From positions 1-12,942 of the forward strand of contig CAIYWM010000939.1 of NCBI GenBank assembly GCA_903929895.1: a stretch of DNA of 12,942 bases, given 5' to 3'. The notes under the pieces were generated by a model, which saw only the letters and a list, made by a program, of their open reading frames with translations, was not told where the DNA came from and ran no database searches. The position numbers and the translations under genes are program-made. Shown one piece after another: positions 1 through 7,119 of the stretch. The first letter of the stretch is position 1. Each line of letters starts with the position of its first letter. This DNA comes from an uncultured Alphaproteobacteria bacterium (GTDB taxonomy: Bacteria > Pseudomonadota > Alphaproteobacteria > Reyranellales > Reyranellaceae).

Positions 1-192
1 GGCACGGGCAACGATATCGTCCGGGCAGGCGATGGCAACAATCTGATTTATGGCGGCGACGGCAACGATTCGGTGGGGACCGGCAAAGGCAATGATTCCC
101 TCGATGGCGGCGCGGGCAACGACATTCTGGCCGGCGGTGCCGGTAACGATTCCCTCAAGGGCGGCGCCGGCAACGACCGGCTGCTGGGTGAC
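1..192 (+). repeat. RTX calcium-binding nonapeptide repeats (coding)
   Basis: Tandem copies of a Gly-Gly-x-Gly-x-Asp-type nonapeptide, seen as DGNDSV, KGNDSLDGG, AGNDILAGG, AGNDSLKGG and AGNDRLLGD, encoded by about 27-base units that are visibly alike (ggcaacgat / ggcaacgac recurs). The array runs in from outside the window. Two further copies (NGGAGNDVVYGERGNDQ) lie at about 301-348, after the Gly-Ser linker. Such repeats form calcium-bound parallel beta rolls. Confidence 0.9.
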
Positions 193-3075
193 GGTTCGCG
201 CGGTTCTGGTGGCGGTTCTGGTGGCGGCTCGGGCGGTGGCTCGGGCGGCGGTTCAGGGGGCGGCTCCCACGGCGCGGCGCAGACCTTCAACGACTACCTC
301 AACGGCGGCGCCGGCAATGACGTGGTCTACGGGGAGCGCGGCAACGACCAGGCGATCTATACGGCGTCCGAGAACCTCGGTGCCCGCGACGTCTATGACG
401 GCGGGTCGGGCATCGATACGCTGACCCTGGAGTTGACGCGGGCCGAATGGCTCAATCCCCAGGTCCAGCTCGACATCGCGGCCTATCTCCAGTTCCTTCG
501 CGGTCACACCAGCCCCGTTACCGGCCAGGCCGACGGCGCGGCCTTCCAGTTCAATGCCTTCAATCTCCAGGCCAGCCGGTTCGAGAACCTGCGGGTGTTC
601 GTCGACGGCCAGGAACTCGATCCGCGCGATGCCGCCGTCGACGCCGTCAACGACACCGCCTCGATCAACGAGGACAGCGCGAACACGTTCTTTGGCAGCG
701 TCCTGGCCAACGACATGGCGCCGGATCTGGCGCAATCGGTGCGCCTGGTCACGCCCCCGGCCGCGGGCGTCCTTGCCTTCAACACCGGAGCCGACGGCAA
801 CCCCGACGGCACCTACAGCTTCAACCCGGCTGGGGCCTTCGAATGGCTGGCCGAGGGCGAGAGCACGACTGTTTCCTTCACCTACGAGGTCAAGGACGCC
901 GACGGTGACACCGACCAGGCGACCGTAACGATCGAGGTCACCGGCACCAACGACGCGGCGGTGATCTCGGGTGATGTGACCGGCGCGGTGGTCGAAGCGG
1001 GTGGCGAAAACAACGGCGGCACGCCGGTCGCGACCGGAACCCTCACCGCTTCCGACGTGGACAACGCGCCGGACAGCTTCCAGGCGGTGGCGACGGCAAC
1101 AGCCGGTGACAACGGCTATGGCTCCTACACCATGGCGGCGGACGGAAGCTGGACCTACACGCTCGACAATGCCAACGCCGCCGTCGAGGCGCTCGATGCC
1201 GGCGACACGCTGACCGATTCCTTCACGGTCTACACCATCGACGGCACCGCGCAGCAGGTCGCTGTCACGATCAACGGTGCAGCCGATGTCACTGTCAACC
1301 AAGCGCCGGTGGCGGTGGATGACGTCGTCGACAGCGTGGTTGGGAGCGGCGATGCCGCCATCATCACCTTCGAGGCCTACTACATCGAATACAACGTCTT
1401 TACCGAATTCTATCGCCTAACCACCGGGGAGGGCTTCCTCTTTACGGATAACGGCGCGGGTTCCTATCAGCAGGGGAACACTGTCGGGGGTCCCAATGTG
1501 AGCGCCGGCGACTGGGGGGTAGATTATTCCAACGCGCTTTATTCGTACGGCGTCGAATTCAACGCGTATGACACCTCTACGTCTACGCTGCCCATCGTAA
1601 TGACACGCCTCGATGGCGAGGACTTTTCTCTGACGAGCGCGAACATCACCAGTTACAATCTAGGCGGCAACTCAGACGCCGCGTTTCATGCGACCGTGAC
1701 TGGCTATCTTGATGGGCAACAGGTCGCGCAGCAGTCGTTCGACGTTCCGGATGCCAATTTCGCCGAGATCGTCAACAACATGGTGGCGCTCACCGATCCA
1801 GGGTTTAGCGCGGTGGACCGGGTTGAGTATTCGTTGACGGCTGAGAACAACGGCTACATCGAAAGCTATTACGACTCCAACACCGATACTTTTGTCACTG
1901 AGCAATACCAGTTCGCCTACCAGTGGATCGACAACATCCACACGGGGGCAGCCATCAGCAGGCCGACGGAAGGCCGGGTGCTGAGGGGCATCGACGTGCT
2001 CGCCAACGACACCGATGACGGCCCGCAGGGCGACCTCTCCATCGCCCAGTTCAGCGCGACCAGCGCGCTCGGCGCGGCGGTGACCCTCAATCCCGACGGC
2101 ACCCTCAACTACGATCCGACCGCCGTGGCGACGATCAATGCGCTCGGCGCCGGCCAGTCGCTCGTCGACACCTTCACCTATGTGGCGCAGGACGCCTTCG
2201 GCGCCCTCAGCAACACCGCGACGGTGACCCTGGGCGTGCAGGGTGTGAACGACACGCCGGTGGCGCACGATGACGAGTTGAGCCCGGTTCAGTCACTGAC
2301 GAACGAAGACACGTCCGTCCAGATCGCTGCCGCGACGCTGCTCGCCAACGACACCGATGTCGACAACGGCCATGTGCTGCATGTCGGATCGGTCGCGGCG
2401 ACCAGCGCGCTCGGCGCCGCGGTGTCGATCGATGGCAACGGCGTGATCACCTACGATCCCACCGTATCGAGCATCCTCGGTGCGCTGGGCGAGAACGAGT
2501 TCGCCAACGACAGCTTCATCTACACCGCGGTCGACGAGCATGGCGCCAGCTCGCAGGCCACGGCATCCCTCCGTATCGCCGGCGCCTATGACGCGCCGAC
2601 GGGGCAGAACAACGCTCCCGCCGTCGCCGGTGTGCTGAACGGCGGGACGCTCTACGTCTGGGCAGGTGCGGATGTCCCCGATGGCGACAGCGGCGGCCCG
2701 CAATTCAACCTCAACCCGGACGCTCTGCCGGTCGTGGTCCACGCGCTCGACAACGCAACGGATGCGGATCACGATCCGTTGTCCGTGGCGAACTTTGCGG
2801 TCGTTGCCGGAAACAAGATCGGTATCTGGATCAACAATTACTACGGGGGGACGGAGATCAATAGCAGCCAGGCGATCTCGTTCGATTCGGGCGCCAATAC
2901 CTTTGCGCTCGATCCAAACGGCTTTGGGTTGCAGGGTCTGCGCACGGGCGAATCCGCGACCGTGACGGTGGCCTACAACGTGTCCGATGGCCAGGCGACG
3001 ACGCCGGACAGCGTCTCCTGGACGCTGGTCGGGACCGACAACGTCAGCCTCGTGGGTCAGTTGCTCATCGCCTGA
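1..3075 (+). CDS. RTX / VCBS repeat-containing large secreted adhesin-like protein, C-terminal part (5' end outside window)
   Basis: Frame 1 is open from base 1, so the gene begins upstream and 1,024 residues are visible before TGA. In order: RTX nonapeptides of the GGAGND type (residues 1-64), a (GGGS)5 linker (68-89), more RTX-like repeats (97-120), a region with GARDVYDGGSGIDTL and ENLRVFVDG signatures (125-205), a cadherin-like unit with LANDMAPD (210-318), a VCBS unit with the phrase DGSWTYTLDNANAAVEAL (319-430), then LANDTDD and LANDTDVD cadherin-like units (about 660-865), and a C-terminal beta-rich domain. An aromatic-rich domain interrupts the third unit (about 449-650). Family knowledge: RTX repeats bind calcium after type I secretion, and VCBS/cadherin-like arrays act as adhesin stalks. 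Function here is inferred as cell-surface adhesion or biofilm matrix. No type I secretion genes are in the window. A strong terminator follows. Sure of family, not of role. Confidence 0.9.
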   Translation, partial: GTGNDIVRAGDGNNLIYGGDGNDSVGTGKGNDSLDGGAGNDILAGGAGNDSLKGGAGNDRLLGDGSRGSGGGSGGGSGGGSGGGSGGGSHGAAQTFNDYLNGGAGNDVVYGERGNDQAIYTASENLGARDVYDGGSGIDTLTLELTRAEWLNPQVQLDIAAYLQFLRGHTSPVTGQADGAAFQFNAFNLQASRFENLRVFVDGQELDPRDAAVDAVNDTASINEDSANTFFGSVLANDMAPDLAQSVRLVTPPAAGVLAFNTGADGNPDGTYSFNPAGAFEWLAEGESTTVSFTYEVKDADGDTDQATVTIEVTGTNDAAVISGDVTGAVVEAGGENNGGTPVATGTLTASDVDNAPDSFQAVATATAGDNGYGSYTMAADGSWTYTLDNANAAVEALDAGDTLTDSFTVYTIDGTAQQVAVTINGAADVTVNQAPVAVDDVVDSVVGSGDAAIITFEAYYIEYNVFTEFYRLTTGEGFLFTDNGAGSYQQGNTVGGPNVSAGDWGVDYSNALYSYGVEFNAYDTSTSTLPIVMTRLDGEDFSLTSANITSYNLGGNSDAAFHATVTGYLDGQQVAQQSFDVPDANFAEIVNNMVALTDPGFSAVDRVEYSLTAENNGYIESYYDSNTDTFVTEQYQFAYQWIDNIHTGAAISRPTEGRVLRGIDVLANDTDDGPQGDLSIAQFSATSALGAAVTLNPDGTLNYDPTAVATINALGAGQSLVDTFTYVAQDAFGALSNTATVTLGVQGVNDTPVAHDDELSPVQSLTNEDTSVQIAAATLLANDTDVDNGHVLHVGSVAATSALGAAVSIDGNGVITYDPTVSSILGALGENEFANDSFIYTAVDEHGASSQATASLRIAGAYDAPTGQNNAPAVAGVLNGGTLYVWAGADVPDGDSGGPQFNLNPDALPVVVHALDNATDADHDPLSVANFAVVAGNKIGIWINNYYGGTEINSSQAISFDSGANTFALDPNGFGLQGLRTGESATVTVAYNVSDGQATTPDSVSWTLVGTDNVSLVGQLLIA
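202..267 (+). repeat. (Gly-Gly-Gly-Ser)5 linker repeat inside the RTX gene
   Basis: After one Gly-Ser pair at 202-207, five perfect GGGS units follow at 208-219, 220-231, 232-243, 244-255 and 256-267. Codons vary between units: the five Ser codons are tct, tcg, tcg, tca and tcc, and Gly uses ggt, ggc and ggg. This does not look like a fresh slippage expansion; the protein sequence appears to be what is kept. It separates two blocks of RTX repeats and should be a flexible spacer. Confidence 0.9.
1345..1950 (+). other. Inserted aromatic/Asn-rich domain of lower GC within a cadherin-like unit
   Basis: The third cadherin-like unit starts with APVAVDDVVDSVVGSGDAA and resumes at RPTEGRVLRGIDVLANDTDD. 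Between them lie about 200 residues rich in Tyr, Phe, Asn and Ser and unlike the flanks. Hand counts of GC are 30/60 at 1381-1440, 34/60 at 1561-1620 and 27/60 at 1861-1920, against 41/60 at 901-960. The phrases DGEDFSLTSANI and VTGYLDGQQVAQQSFDV suggest an extracellular beta-sandwich of the kind found in exported and PEP-CTERM-type proteins (inference). The reading frame is intact across both joins. Confidence 0.6.
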
Positions 3076-3130
3076 TGCGGCATCGTCCCGGAAAAGTGGG
3101 TCTGGCCGGTCTTGCCAGCCTCTTGCCACG

Positions 3131-3159
3131 AAAGCGGCGGCCTTCGGGCCGCCGTTTTT
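3131..3159 (+). terminator. Rho-independent terminator after the RTX/VCBS gene
   Basis: CGGCGGCC (3135-3142), loop TTCG (3143-3146) and GGCCGCCG (3147-3154) form a perfect 8-bp stem with a stable UUCG tetraloop, followed by TTTTT (3155-3159). The A/G bases before the stem (3131-3134) extend the pairing into the T run. It sits 56 bases after the stop codon and ends the RTX transcript. Confidence 0.92.
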
Positions 3160-3177
3160 GTTTGCAAACTCTGCGTC

Positions 3178-3819
3178 ATGACGAAGCCTTCCATTCTCTT
3201 CCGCCGCACGCTGCTGGCCGGCGCCGGCCTCAGCCTGATGCCGCTTCCCGCGGTCCTTGCCGCCGGCCTCGTGCCGACGCCCGAGCAGACCGAGGGGCCG
3301 TTCTATCCGGCGGGTTTCCCGGCCGACATCGACAATGACCTCGTCCGGGTGCGCGGGCAGGCGGCGCAGGCGATGGGGCAGGTGTTGCATCTGCAGGGGC
3401 GGGTGATCGACCTCGGCGGCGGTGCGCGCAGCGGCGCGATGGTCGAGATCTGGCAGTGCGACGCGCTGAGCATCTACGACCATCCGCGCCAGCCGGGCCG
3501 CGACCGTCGCGATGCGGCCTTCCAGGGCTATGGCCGCATGCTGGTCGATGCCGAGGGCCGCTACAGCTTCCGCACCCTGAAGCCCGTCGCCTATCCCGGC
3601 CGCACGCCGCACATCCATCTCAAGGTGGCGACCGGCGACGGACGGGCGCTGACCAGCCAGTTCTATGTCGCGGGCGATCCCCAGAACGAGCGCGACGGCA
3701 TCTTCAGGCGGGCAATCCGCACGCCGGGCCAGCGCGAGCGGATCGAGATGAAGCTGGAGCCGGCATCGGGCCTTGAGCCCGGCGCGATGGCTGCCACGCT
3801 GGATATCGTGATCGCCTGA
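3178..3819 (+). CDS. Intradiol ring-cleavage dioxygenase-like protein, Tat-exported
   Basis: 213 residues, related to the protocatechuate 3,4-dioxygenase beta chain / catechol dioxygenase fold. The four expected Fe(III) ligands are present: Tyr100 (EIWQCDALSIYDH), Tyr139 (KPVAYPGR), and His145 and His147 (TPHIH). The motif YGRMLVDAEGRYSFRTLKP is typical of the family. The N-terminus has a twin Arg followed by a hydrophobic stretch (FRRTLLAGAGLSL) and an Ala-x-Ala-like site near residue 29, so Tat export is likely; periplasmic members of this family are known. The ATG at 3178 is chosen because it starts the signal peptide; the in-frame TTG at 3112 would put the terminator inside the gene. No clear ribosome binding site is visible and the gap from the terminator is only 18 bases, so the promoter is unclear. 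It stands alone, with no aromatic-degradation genes nearby, and the substrate is unknown. Confidence 0.9.
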   Translation: MTKPSILFRRTLLAGAGLSLMPLPAVLAAGLVPTPEQTEGPFYPAGFPADIDNDLVRVRGQAAQAMGQVLHLQGRVIDLGGGARSGAMVEIWQCDALSIYDHPRQPGRDRRDAAFQGYGRMLVDAEGRYSFRTLKPVAYPGRTPHIHLKVATGDGRALTSQFYVAGDPQNERDGIFRRAIRTPGQRERIEMKLEPASGLEPGAMAATLDIVIA

Positions 3820-3822
3820 GGG

Positions 3823-3838
3823 GAGCCGTCTACGGCTC
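3823..3838. terminator. Small hairpin between convergent genes, possible weak bidirectional terminator
   Basis: GAGCCG (3823-3828), loop TCTA, CGGCTC (3833-3838): a 6-bp stem in the 10-base gap and the end of fabI, with the fabI TAG stop starting in the loop. There is no T run on either side, so termination is uncertain. Nothing else in this convergent junction could end the two transcripts. Confidence 0.3.
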
Positions 3839-4681
3839 GCCGCTGGCGCTGGGCGCGGCGCTGCCGTCATGCGGCAGGCCAATGGCGTGATAGCCCGAAT
3901 CGACGAAATGGACCGTGCCGGTGACGCCGGCGCTGAGGTCCGACAGGTAGTAGAGCGCGGCACCGCCGACATCGCTCAGCTCGACGTTGCGGCGCAGCGG
4001 CGCCGCGTCGCGCGACACGCGATAGACGTAGCGCGCGCCGCCGATCACCGCGCCGGCCAGGGTGCGCATCGGACCGGGCGAGATGGCGTTCACGCGCACG
4101 CCCTGCGGGCCGAGATCGGCCGCGAGATAGCGCACGCTTGCCTCGAGCGCGGCCTTGGCCACGCCCATGACGTTGTAGGACGGCATCACCCGCGTCGAGC
4201 CTTCGTAGGTCAGCGTGATCATGCTGCCGCCCTCGGTCATCAGCGGCAGGGCGCGGCGCGCGATCTCGGTGAAGGAGTAGCAGGAGATGGTGAGGCTGCG
4301 CTGGAAGTTGGCCTTGGTCGTGTCGACGTAGCGGCCCTTCAGCTCCTCCTTGTCGGAAAAGGCGATGGCGTGCACGACGAAGTCGAGGCGGCCCCATTCC
4401 TTCTTCAGCGTCTCGAACAGCCGGTCGAGGCTCGCCTCGTCCTCGACATCGGCCTCGACGACGACCGTCGAGCCGAGCTTCTGCACCATCGGCAGCACGC
4501 GCTTGCCGAAGGCGGCGCCCTGGTAGGTGAAGGCCATCTCGGCGCCCGCAGCATGCAGCGCCTGCGTGATGCCCCAGGCGATCGAGCGGTCGTTGGCGAC
4601 GCCCATGATCAGCCCGCGCTTGCCGGCCATCAGGCCGGCCACCTTGGGGAAGCCCGAGCCCTCAGTACGATCGTCTGGCAT
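3830..4681 (-). CDS. fabI: Enoyl-[acyl-carrier-protein] reductase (NADH), FabI
   Basis: 283 residues. It reduces trans-2-enoyl-ACP in the last step of each round of type II fatty acid synthesis in the cytoplasm. It is an SDR-fold FabI: nucleotide-binding stretch GLIMGVANDRSIAWG (23-37), the two FabI tyrosines Tyr159 (LTYEGS) and Tyr169, and Lys176 in the Tyr-x6-Lys arrangement (YNVMGVAK). The NAISPGPMRTLAG loop has Pro where many FabI proteins have Ala. About 15 residues extend beyond the usual C-terminal core. The ATG at 4681 has a good GAGGA ribosome binding site (4686-4690) that overlaps the fabB stop, with a 7-base gap, so it is the last gene of a fabA-fabB-fabI operon. This order next to irr is common in alphaproteobacteria. 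Triclosan and isoniazid-like inhibitors target this family. Confidence 0.96.
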   Translation of the reverse strand: MPDDRTEGSGFPKVAGLMAGKRGLIMGVANDRSIAWGITQALHAAGAEMAFTYQGAAFGKRVLPMVQKLGSTVVVEADVEDEASLDRLFETLKKEWGRLDFVVHAIAFSDKEELKGRYVDTTKANFQRSLTISCYSFTEIARRALPLMTEGGSMITLTYEGSTRVMPSYNVMGVAKAALEASVRYLAADLGPQGVRVNAISPGPMRTLAGAVIGGARYVYRVSRDAAPLRRNVELSDVGGAALYYLSDLSAGVTGTVHFVDSGYHAIGLPHDGSAAPSASGEP

Positions 4682-4688
4682 GGTTTCC

Positions 4689-5924
4689 TCAGTGATCGTA
4701 GCGGGAGAACAGGAGGCAGGCGTTGGTGCCGCCGAAGCCGAAGCTGTTCGACATGACGGTCTGAAGTCCGGCCTTGTCGATGCGCTGGCGGGCGATGGGA
4801 TAGCCCTCGGCGCCGGGGTCGAGATTCTCGATGTTGGCCGAGGCGGTGATGAAGTCGTCCTTCATCATCAGCAGCGAGTAGATCGCCTCGTGCGCGCCCG
4901 TGGCACCCTGGCTGTGGCCGGTCAGCGACTTGGTCGAACTCACGGTGGGCAGCTTGTCGCCGAACACGGAGCGGATGGCGTCGAGCTCGGTGATGTCGCC
5001 GACCGGCGTCGCCGTGCCGTGGGTGTTGATGTAGTCGACCGGCATATTGCGCAGCGGAGCGCCGGGGAATCCCGCGAGGGCGAGCTTCATGCAGCGCCGT
5101 GCGCCTTCGCCCGAGGGAGCGACCATGTCGGCGCCGTCGGACGTGGCGCCATAGCCGATCACCTCGGCATAGATCTTCGCACCGCGGGCCTTTGCCGTCT
5201 CGAGTTCCTCGAGCACCACGATGCCGCCGCCGCCGGCGATGACGAAACCGTCGCGGTCCCTGTCATAGGCGCGGCTCGCCCGTTGCGGCGTGTCGTTGAA
5301 CTTCGACGACATGGCGCCCATGGCATCGAACAGCACGGAGAGCGTCCATTCCAGCTCCTCGCCGCCGCCCGCGAACATGCGGTCGGCCTTGCCGAGCTGG
5401 ATAGTCTCGACGGCGTTGCCGATGCAGTGCGCCGAGGTCGAGCAGGCCGAGCTGATCGAATAGCTCGGGCCCTTGATCTTGTAGGCCGTGGCGAGGTTCG
5501 CCGAGACGGTACTCGACATGGCGCGCGGCACCTGGAAGGGGCCGACGCGCTTGGGCCCCTTTTCCTTGGCGACGACGGCCGCCTGCACGATGGCGCCGGT
5601 GGTCGGCCCGCCCGAGCCGGCGACGAGGCCGGTCCGGTCGTTCGAGATCTCTGCCTCCGAGAGGCCGGCATCCTCGATCGCCTGCTTCATCGAGAGATAG
5701 GCATAGGCCGCGCCGTTGCCCATGAACCGCATGAGGCGCCGGTCGACCAGCTCCTCCACGTTGAGCTTCAGCGTGCCGGCGACCTGGCTGCGAAAGCCAA
5801 GTTCGCGATACTGCGGCACGAATTCGATGCCCGACTTGCCTTCCTTGAGCGACTGAATCACCTCGGCGGCGTTGTTGCCGATCGGGGAGACGATGCCGAG
5901 GCCCGTGACGACGACGCGCTTCAT
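4689..5924 (-). CDS. fabB: 3-oxoacyl-[acyl-carrier-protein] synthase I, FabB
   Basis: 411 residues, the usual length. It condenses malonyl-ACP with acyl-ACP and elongates the cis-3-decenoyl-ACP made by FabA, so it is needed for unsaturated fatty acids. The catalytic triad is present: Cys161 ([10 protein letters not shown]), His302 ([11 protein letters not shown]) and His337 ([12 protein letters not shown]), with Lys332 just before. The C-terminal glycine-rich [10 protein letters not shown] loop of ketosynthases is at 393-402. Choice of FabB over FabF rests on pairing with fabA and on the N-terminal [16 protein letters not shown] phrase. Its ATG overlaps the fabA stop as ATGA (5922-5926), and there is no good Shine-Dalgarno site, so translation is probably coupled to fabA. 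Confidence 0.96.
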   Translation of the reverse strand: MKRVVVTGLGIVSPIGNNAAEVIQSLKEGKSGIEFVPQYRELGFRSQVAGTLKLNVEELVDRRLMRFMGNGAAYAYLSMKQAIEDAGLSEAEISNDRTGLVAGSGGPTTGAIVQAAVVAKEKGPKRVGPFQVPRAMSSTVSANLATAYKIKGPSYSISSACSTSAHCIGNAVETIQLGKADRMFAGGGEELEWTLSVLFDAMGAMSSKFNDTPQRASRAYDRDRDGFVIAGGGGIVVLEELETAKARGAKIYAEVIGYGATSDGADMVAPSGEGARRCMKLALAGFPGAPLRNMPVDYINTHGTATPVGDITELDAIRSVFGDKLPTVSSTKSLTGHSQGATGAHEAIYSLLMMKDDFITASANIENLDPGAEGYPIARQRIDKAGLQTVMSNSFGFGGTNACLLFSRYDH

Positions 5925-6460
5925 CAGACTGCCGCCGCCGGTGTCGCGGCGTCCTTCACCAGGCCGACCTTCATGTCGATCGCCTCATAGACCGGGTTGC
6001 CGTCGGCCGTCACGAAGCCGTCGCCGACCCCCATGACGAGGCGCCGCAGGATCAGGCGCTTGGGATGCACGTGATAGGTCAGCTTCTTGACGGTCGGCAC
6101 GATCATGCCGGTGAGCTTGACCTCGCCCACGCCGATCGCCCGGCCGCGACCCGGCGCCTTCATCCAGCCCAGGAAGAAGCCCAGCATCTGCCACAGCGCA
6201 TCGAGGCCGAGGCAGCCCGGCATCACCGGATCGCCCTTGAAATGGCAGGCGAAGAACCAGAGGTCGGGGTTCACGTCCAGCTCGGCGATGATCTCGCCCT
6301 TGCCGTACTTGCCCCCGGTCGAATCGATTTTGACGATGCGGTCGAACATCAGCATGGGCGGCAGCGGCAGCTGGGCGTTCCCGGGACCGAAAAGGTTGCC
6401 CTTGGCGCATTCGATCAGGTCTTCGAAGGTATAGCTATTCTTCTGCTCGTGCTCGCTCAC
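5924..6460 (-). CDS. fabA: 3-hydroxydecanoyl-[acyl-carrier-protein] dehydratase/isomerase, FabA
   Basis: 178 residues from the GTG at 6460. FabA dehydrates 3-hydroxydecanoyl-ACP and isomerises trans-2- to cis-3-decenoyl-ACP, the branch point for unsaturated fatty acids. The catalytic His73 ([14 protein letters not shown]) and Asp87 ([11 protein letters not shown]) are both present in the single hot-dog fold. The start is a judgement: the frame stays open to a TTG at 6529, but that would cover the probable promoter and add 23 residues the family does not have. The GTG at 6460 yields [14 protein letters not shown], where FabA proteins normally begin; a second GTG lies two codons upstream (6466). 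First gene of the operon with fabB and fabI, divergent from irr. Confidence 0.94.
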   Translation of the reverse strand: MSEHEQKNSYTFEDLIECAKGNLFGPGNAQLPLPPMLMFDRIVKIDSTGGKYGKGEIIAELDVNPDLWFFACHFKGDPVMPGCLGLDALWQMLGFFLGWMKAPGRGRAIGVGEVKLTGMIVPTVKKLTYHVHPKRLILRRLVMGVGDGFVTADGNPVYEAIDMKVGLVKDAATPAAAV

Positions 6461-6500
6461 ATTCACCGTCCCAAAGGCCGCCCCGGAGGGCTTCAGGGCC

Positions 6501-6529
6501 AGAATAAGGATGCCGGACGTCCGGCGCAA
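6501..6529 (-). promoter_or_regulatory. Probable fabA operon promoter with a 14-bp palindrome in the spacer
   Basis: Read on the minus strand: TTGCGC (6529-6524), a 17-base spacer, TATTCT (6506-6501). This predicts a start near 6494 and a leader of about 35 bases before the GTG. The spacer holds the perfect palindrome GCCGGACGTCCGGC (6512-6525), well placed to act as an operator. The -35 match is only moderate. No promoter for irr is convincing on the other strand; TACATA (6579-6584) is the best -10 candidate. Confidence 0.45.
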
Positions 6530-6587
6530 ACCGACGCTTCCGGCTGGAGAAGCCCTTTTCTTGTCTTCTTCGCCCGCTTACATAAGA

Positions 6588-6602
6588 CTGTCACCATGAC
6601 AG
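6588..6602 (+). promoter_or_regulatory. Inverted repeat spanning the irr start codon
   Basis: CTGTCA (6588-6593), three bases CCA, TGACAG (6597-6602). The ATG (6596-6598) lies in the loop and the first bases of the right arm. It could be a short hairpin over the start codon, or a DNA operator. No Shine-Dalgarno sequence precedes the ATG. The stem is short and may be chance. Confidence 0.3.
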
Positions 6603-7003
6603 GCAATAGCCCCGATTTTATCGTCAGCCTCCGCGCGGCAGGCTTGAGGCCCACCCGCCAGCGGGTCGCGCTGGCGCGCGTGCTGTTCGAGGGCGGCCAT
6701 CGCCATGTCACTGCAGAGAGCCTGCATGCCGAGGTCAAGGCGACCCCCATGCCGGTTTCGCTGGCCACGGTCTACAATACCCTGAACCAGTTCCGCGATG
6801 CCGGCCTGCTGCGCGAAGTCGTCGTGGCGCCCGGCCGGTCCTATTTCGACACGAATACCGGTCACCACCATCACTTCTTCGTCGAGACCGATGGCGAGTT
6901 GCACGATTTTCCGTCCGACGAGGTGACGATTGCCGGCCTGCCGGCGCCGCCCGAGGGCACCAAGCTCTCCCGGGTCGACGTCATCGTCCGCGTCCGCCGC
7001 TAG
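6596..7003 (+). CDS. irr: Fur-family iron response regulator Irr
   Basis: 135 residues, the normal Fur/Irr length. The N-terminal winged helix (about 8-85) carries LRPTRQRVALARVLFEG and the recognition-helix phrase SLATVYNTLNQFRDAGLL. The C-terminal dimer domain has the HHHH run (90-93, GHHHHFFVETDGELHDF) seen in Irr, where histidines take part in heme/metal sensing. No CxxC zinc pair is present, unlike typical Fur, and the N-terminal GCPW heme motif of the Bradyrhizobium protein is also missing. Known role: Irr accumulates when heme/iron is low and represses or activates genes through the iron control element. The divergent fabA-fabB-fabI and the Irr box at 7030-7046, just after its stop, support the name. 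An upstream extension in frame would run antisense through fabA and is rejected. Fur or PerR is the alternative. Confidence 0.9.
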   Translation: MTGNSPDFIVSLRAAGLRPTRQRVALARVLFEGGHRHVTAESLHAEVKATPMPVSLATVYNTLNQFRDAGLLREVVVAPGRSYFDTNTGHHHHFFVETDGELHDFPSDEVTIAGLPAPPEGTKLSRVDVIVRVRR

Positions 7004-7029
7004 CGGCGATTGCGAAGCGTTTGCAATAA

Positions 7030-7046
7030 CTTAGAACGGTTCTAAG
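7030..7046. promoter_or_regulatory. Probable Irr box (iron control element) upstream of rubrerythrin
   Basis: Perfect 17-bp palindrome CTTAGAAC-G-GTTCTAAG, left arm 7030-7037, centre 7038, right arm 7039-7046. Its core TTAGAA...TTCTAA matches the Irr box pattern described in alphaproteobacteria. It sits between irr and rubrerythrin, four bases upstream of a -35 hexamer, so it could block polymerase or act as an upstream activator site. Confidence 0.8.
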
Positions 7047-7050
7047 GTTC

Positions 7051-7079
7051 TTGACGCCGCCCTGCACGGCCCCCTAAAT
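7051..7079 (+). promoter_or_regulatory. Probable promoter of the rubrerythrin gene
   Basis: TTGACG (7051-7056, five of six to consensus), a 17-base spacer, then CTAAAT (7074-7079, a weak -10). The predicted start lies near 7086, about 40 bases before the gene. The Irr box ends five bases before the -35. Confidence 0.55.
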
Positions 7080-7089
7080 CCCCTCGTGA

Positions 7090-7119
7090 GATCGGCGGAT
7101 GGGCCGATCGCAAAGGGAG
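7090..7119 (+). promoter_or_regulatory. Leader hairpin and ribosome binding site of rubrerythrin
   Basis: GATCGGC (7090-7096) pairs with GCCGATC (7103-7109) around a six-base loop, placing a 7-bp hairpin at or near the 5' end of the mRNA. It is followed at once by a strong GGGAG ribosome binding site (7115-7119), seven bases before the ATG at 7127. The hairpin may stabilise the message. Confidence 0.55.

Noticed and set aside
1..348. The 27-base periodic repeats as a CRISPR array or satellite
   Set aside because: They are in frame and code RTX nonapeptides; there are no unique spacers.
2293..3972. Long open frame on the minus strand (559 codons) across the RTX gene end and the dioxygenase
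   Set aside because: It runs antisense to two well-supported genes and through the terminator, with low-complexity Arg/Ala/His composition and no recognisable domain; a by-product of high GC.
4527..5990. 487-codon plus-strand frame opposite fabB/fabI
   Set aside because: Antisense shadow of two clear enzymes, with no motif or start signal.
6461..6529. Longer FabA from the TTG at 6529
   Set aside because: The codon is TTG, the extra residues are not family-like and they cover the probable promoter; the GTG at 6460 is preferred.
6065..6595. Upstream in-frame extension of irr
   Set aside because: Would run antisense through fabA and add about 177 residues the Fur family lacks; the ATG at 6596 gives normal length.
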